Shown here: one piece after another, positions 4,611-6,358 of the stretch | Position numbering within the stretch: the stretch's first letter is position 1 | Layout: every line of letters begins with the position of its first letter | Assembly (NCBI GenBank): GCA_030740315.1 | Contig: JASLXN010000092.1 | Coordinates: 1-6,358, forward strand | Source of the DNA: Dehalococcoidia bacterium | GTDB taxonomy: Bacteria; Chloroflexota; Dehalococcoidia; JACVQG01; JAHKAY01 | DNA: 6,358 bases | Direction: 5' to 3' | Made by a program: the position numbers and the translations under genes | The notes under the pieces: generated by a model | The model's input: only the letters and a program-made list of their open reading frames with translations | What the model was told of the DNA's origin: nothing | Databases searched by the model: none

Positions 4611-6358
4611 ATGGCTAAGGCTGATACGGAAATATGGGAGGACAGGTGGATACCCTCCGCCTGTAGCATCTGCTACAACCAGTGCGGCATAAAAGTCCAC
4701 CGGGTAAACGGGGTGGTGGTCAAAATTGAGGGCAATCCTGATAGTGCCCTGGGCATGGGTAGGCTGTGTCCCCGAGGCTTGGCAGGCATACAGATGCTCT
4801 ATGATCCCCACCGGGTGAACTATCCCCTGCGGCGTACCAACCCGGAGAAGGGAATCGGGGTTGACCCCCAGTGGGAGCGCATCTCCTGGGACAAGGCCCT
4901 TGACATAATAACGGAACGGCTAAGTGAAATCCGCCAGGACAACCCTCACAAGCTGCTCTTCTCCGGCTGTGTGCCGTCCATCGCCCCCCTGTTCGTAGGC
5001 CTGGGGGTCTGGCGGGCGGCATACGGCACCGCCAATGCCTTCCTCTCTGACGGCCACCAGTGCGGCAATGCCGAGCACTTATTGGCGGGCACCCTTCACG
5101 CCTCCACCACCACCAACCCGGACCTGGCCTACTGCAACTACCTGATTATCTTCGGATGCCATGTGGGTTTCTCTGGCTATTACGCCTACACCACCATGGC
5201 CCAGCGTATGGCCGAGGCCCGCTCTCGAGGAATGAGGGTGGTGGTGGTGGACCCGATGATGAACACTGCCGCCGAGAAGGCCGATGAGTGGTTACCCCTG
5301 CTTCCCGGCAGCGACGGCGCCTTGGCCCTGGCCATGCTCAACCTGCTGTTGAATGAATACGGCATATACGATGCCCCATACTTGCGTGAACACACCAACG
5401 GCCCCTACCTCATTGGGGAGGACGGCCTCTATGTAAGGGATGAGGCCAGCGGCAAGCCCCTTGTGTGGGACGCCGTATCCAGCATGCCCCGTGTCTTTGA
5501 CGACCCCCTCCTGAAGGAACCTGCCCTGGAGGGCAGCCACAAAGTGGGGGGGCAGTGGTTGCGCACCGCCTTTGAGATGCTGCGTGATTCCGTGCGGGAG
5601 TGGACGCCGGAGGCGGCAGCCGCCGTCACCACCCTCCCCGCGGACACCATCCGACGCATCGCCCGGGAGTTCGGAGAAGCGGCCCGGATAGGCAGCACTA
5701 TCGTGATCGACGGAAAGGAGCTGCCCTACAGACCGGCAGCGGTGATTTACTTCAAGGGCGCACACGGCCACGATAATGCCTGGGGTACCAGCCTAGCCAT
5801 AGAGCTGCTGGCCGAGGTGGTGGGGGCCAGCAATGTGCCCGGCTCCCTCATGGGGTGCAACCCGGTCAACTTCGGCCACCCGGATACAGGGATGCCTCAC
5901 TACCAGCCCGGCATCGACAAGGATGGCATGCTGGTGCCGGGACTATGGTTTGGTATGAGCCAGCCGGGCACCACCCCTCCGCCTTTCCCGCCCCGTGATC
6001 CCCGCAAGCCTCGCTTTCTCAACCTCATAGACATGGTGCCTTGGCCCATCTCAACTTTCCTTCCTGTAATCACCAATAGCCATCCGGAGCGTTTTGGCAT
6101 AGACTACCGGGCCGAGGCCCTGATTAACTACGGCTCCAACTTAGTGATGAGCCTGGGCAATCCCGAGACCACCGTCAACGCTTTCAAGGATCTGTTTACA
6201 GTGTGTGTCAACTTGTGGGTGGACGAGACAGCGGAGGCCTTGGCAGACATAGTCCTTCCCGATACCTGCTATTTGGAACGGTTGGATCCGGTGCCCGTAT
6301 GGTACCATCACCACCATCCTGTGGGAATGGGGGATTGGACCTGCCAGATACGCCAGCC
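4611..6358 (+). CDS. Molybdopterin oxidoreductase catalytic subunit (DMSO reductase family), 3'-truncated by window edge
   Basis: The first 582 residues of a bis-molybdopterin (Mo or W) enzyme; the frame is still open at the window end. An N-terminal [4Fe-4S] site is clear: C18-x2-C21-x3-C25-x27-C53, followed by PRG. Next come the pterin-binding regions, with W88-WERISWDKALDII, the IIFGCHVGF / VVVVDPMMNTAAEKADEWLP Rossmann-like segment and LLPGSDGALALAML. Later comes GAHGHDNAWGTSLAIELLAEVVG, and near the edge LWVDETAEALADIVLPDTCYLE. C151 in SDGHQCGNAEH sits where the family places the metal ligand, so a cysteine-ligated Mo/W is likely. No twin-arginine signal is present, so the enzyme is cytoplasmic. 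It follows the moaD-like gene by two bases. The missing C-terminus should hold the final pterin-binding domain. Polysulfide/thiosulfate reductase-like or acetylene hydratase-like relatives are possible; substrate is not assignable. A natural HHHH run is at 566-569. Confidence 0.9.
   Translation, partial: MAKADTEIWEDRWIPSACSICYNQCGIKVHRVNGVVVKIEGNPDSALGMGRLCPRGLAGIQMLYDPHRVNYPLRRTNPEKGIGVDPQWERISWDKALDIITERLSEIRQDNPHKLLFSGCVPSIAPLFVGLGVWRAAYGTANAFLSDGHQCGNAEHLLAGTLHASTTTNPDLAYCNYLIIFGCHVGFSGYYAYTTMAQRMAEARSRGMRVVVVDPMMNTAAEKADEWLPLLPGSDGALALAMLNLLLNEYGIYDAPYLREHTNGPYLIGEDGLYVRDEASGKPLVWDAVSSMPRVFDDPLLKEPALEGSHKVGGQWLRTAFEMLRDSVREWTPEAAAAVTTLPADTIRRIAREFGEAARIGSTIVIDGKELPYRPAAVIYFKGAHGHDNAWGTSLAIELLAEVVGASNVPGSLMGCNPVNFGHPDTGMPHYQPGIDKDGMLVPGLWFGMSQPGTTPPPFPPRDPRKPRFLNLIDMVPWPISTFLPVITNSHPERFGIDYRAEALINYGSNLVMSLGNPETTVNAFKDLFTVCVNLWVDETAEALADIVLPDTCYLERLDPVPVWYHHHHPVGMGDWTCQIRQ

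Noticed and set aside
6306..6317. HHHH in the oxidoreductase as an engineered tag or special metal site
   Set aside because: It is internal to a natural gene and too short to interpret.

Overview
The window is about 6.4 kb of GC-rich bacterial DNA. It has compact enzyme genes on both strands and two long intergenic stretches (about 0.5-0.6 kb each) full of short palindromes and repeats. Bacterial sigma-70-type promoters, Shine-Dalgarno sites and a GTG start on a decayed toxin gene fit a bacterium. The enzyme set (a MocA-type nucleotidyltransferase, a TPP-dependent lyase or synthase, a MoaD protein and a DMSO-reductase-family oxidoreductase) and the GTAGGGGC-type palindromes suggest an anaerobic or metabolically versatile lineage such as Chloroflexota/Dehalococcoidia. 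That placement is an impression: no rRNA or phylogenetic marker is present.

Layout, left to right. (1) 1-576 (+): the 3' part of a MocA-like molybdenum cofactor cytidylyltransferase, cut by the window edge. (2) 573-828 (-): a RelE/ParE-family toxin gene broken by one extra base in a C5/G5 run, followed upstream (830-959) by what looks like a more decayed partner gene. (3) 960-1463: no credible gene, but several hairpins or interspersed-repeat-like palindromes. (4) 1464-3128 (-): a complete TPP-dependent enzyme of the acetolactate synthase / 2-hydroxyacyl-CoA lyase superfamily, with a clear promoter and ribosome binding site. (5) 3186-3798: intergenic, with a GC-rich hairpin and three copies of a 30-35 bp repeat. 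(6) 3799-4137 (+): a small single-domain cupin. (7) 4138-4320: a regulatory gap with hairpins and a good promoter almost touching the next start codon. (8) 4321-4608 (+) and 4611-6358 (+, continues off the edge): a MoaD/ThiS-type sulfur carrier protein and a cytoplasmic [4Fe-4S] molybdopterin oxidoreductase catalytic subunit, two bases apart and probably translationally coupled.

The clearest functional theme is molybdenum or tungsten cofactor chemistry. The MoaD-like protein would supply dithiolene sulfur for molybdopterin, and the oxidoreductase would use a bis-pterin cofactor. The MocA-like gene at the other end belongs to the same cofactor world, but usually serves the MCD-type (xanthine dehydrogenase/CO dehydrogenase) enzymes instead. 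The most notable observations are the dedicated moaD-oxidoreductase operon with a near-leaderless promoter, the decaying toxin-antitoxin remnant and the 35-bp repeat family. I do not see convincing evidence for a wholly new multi-gene system.
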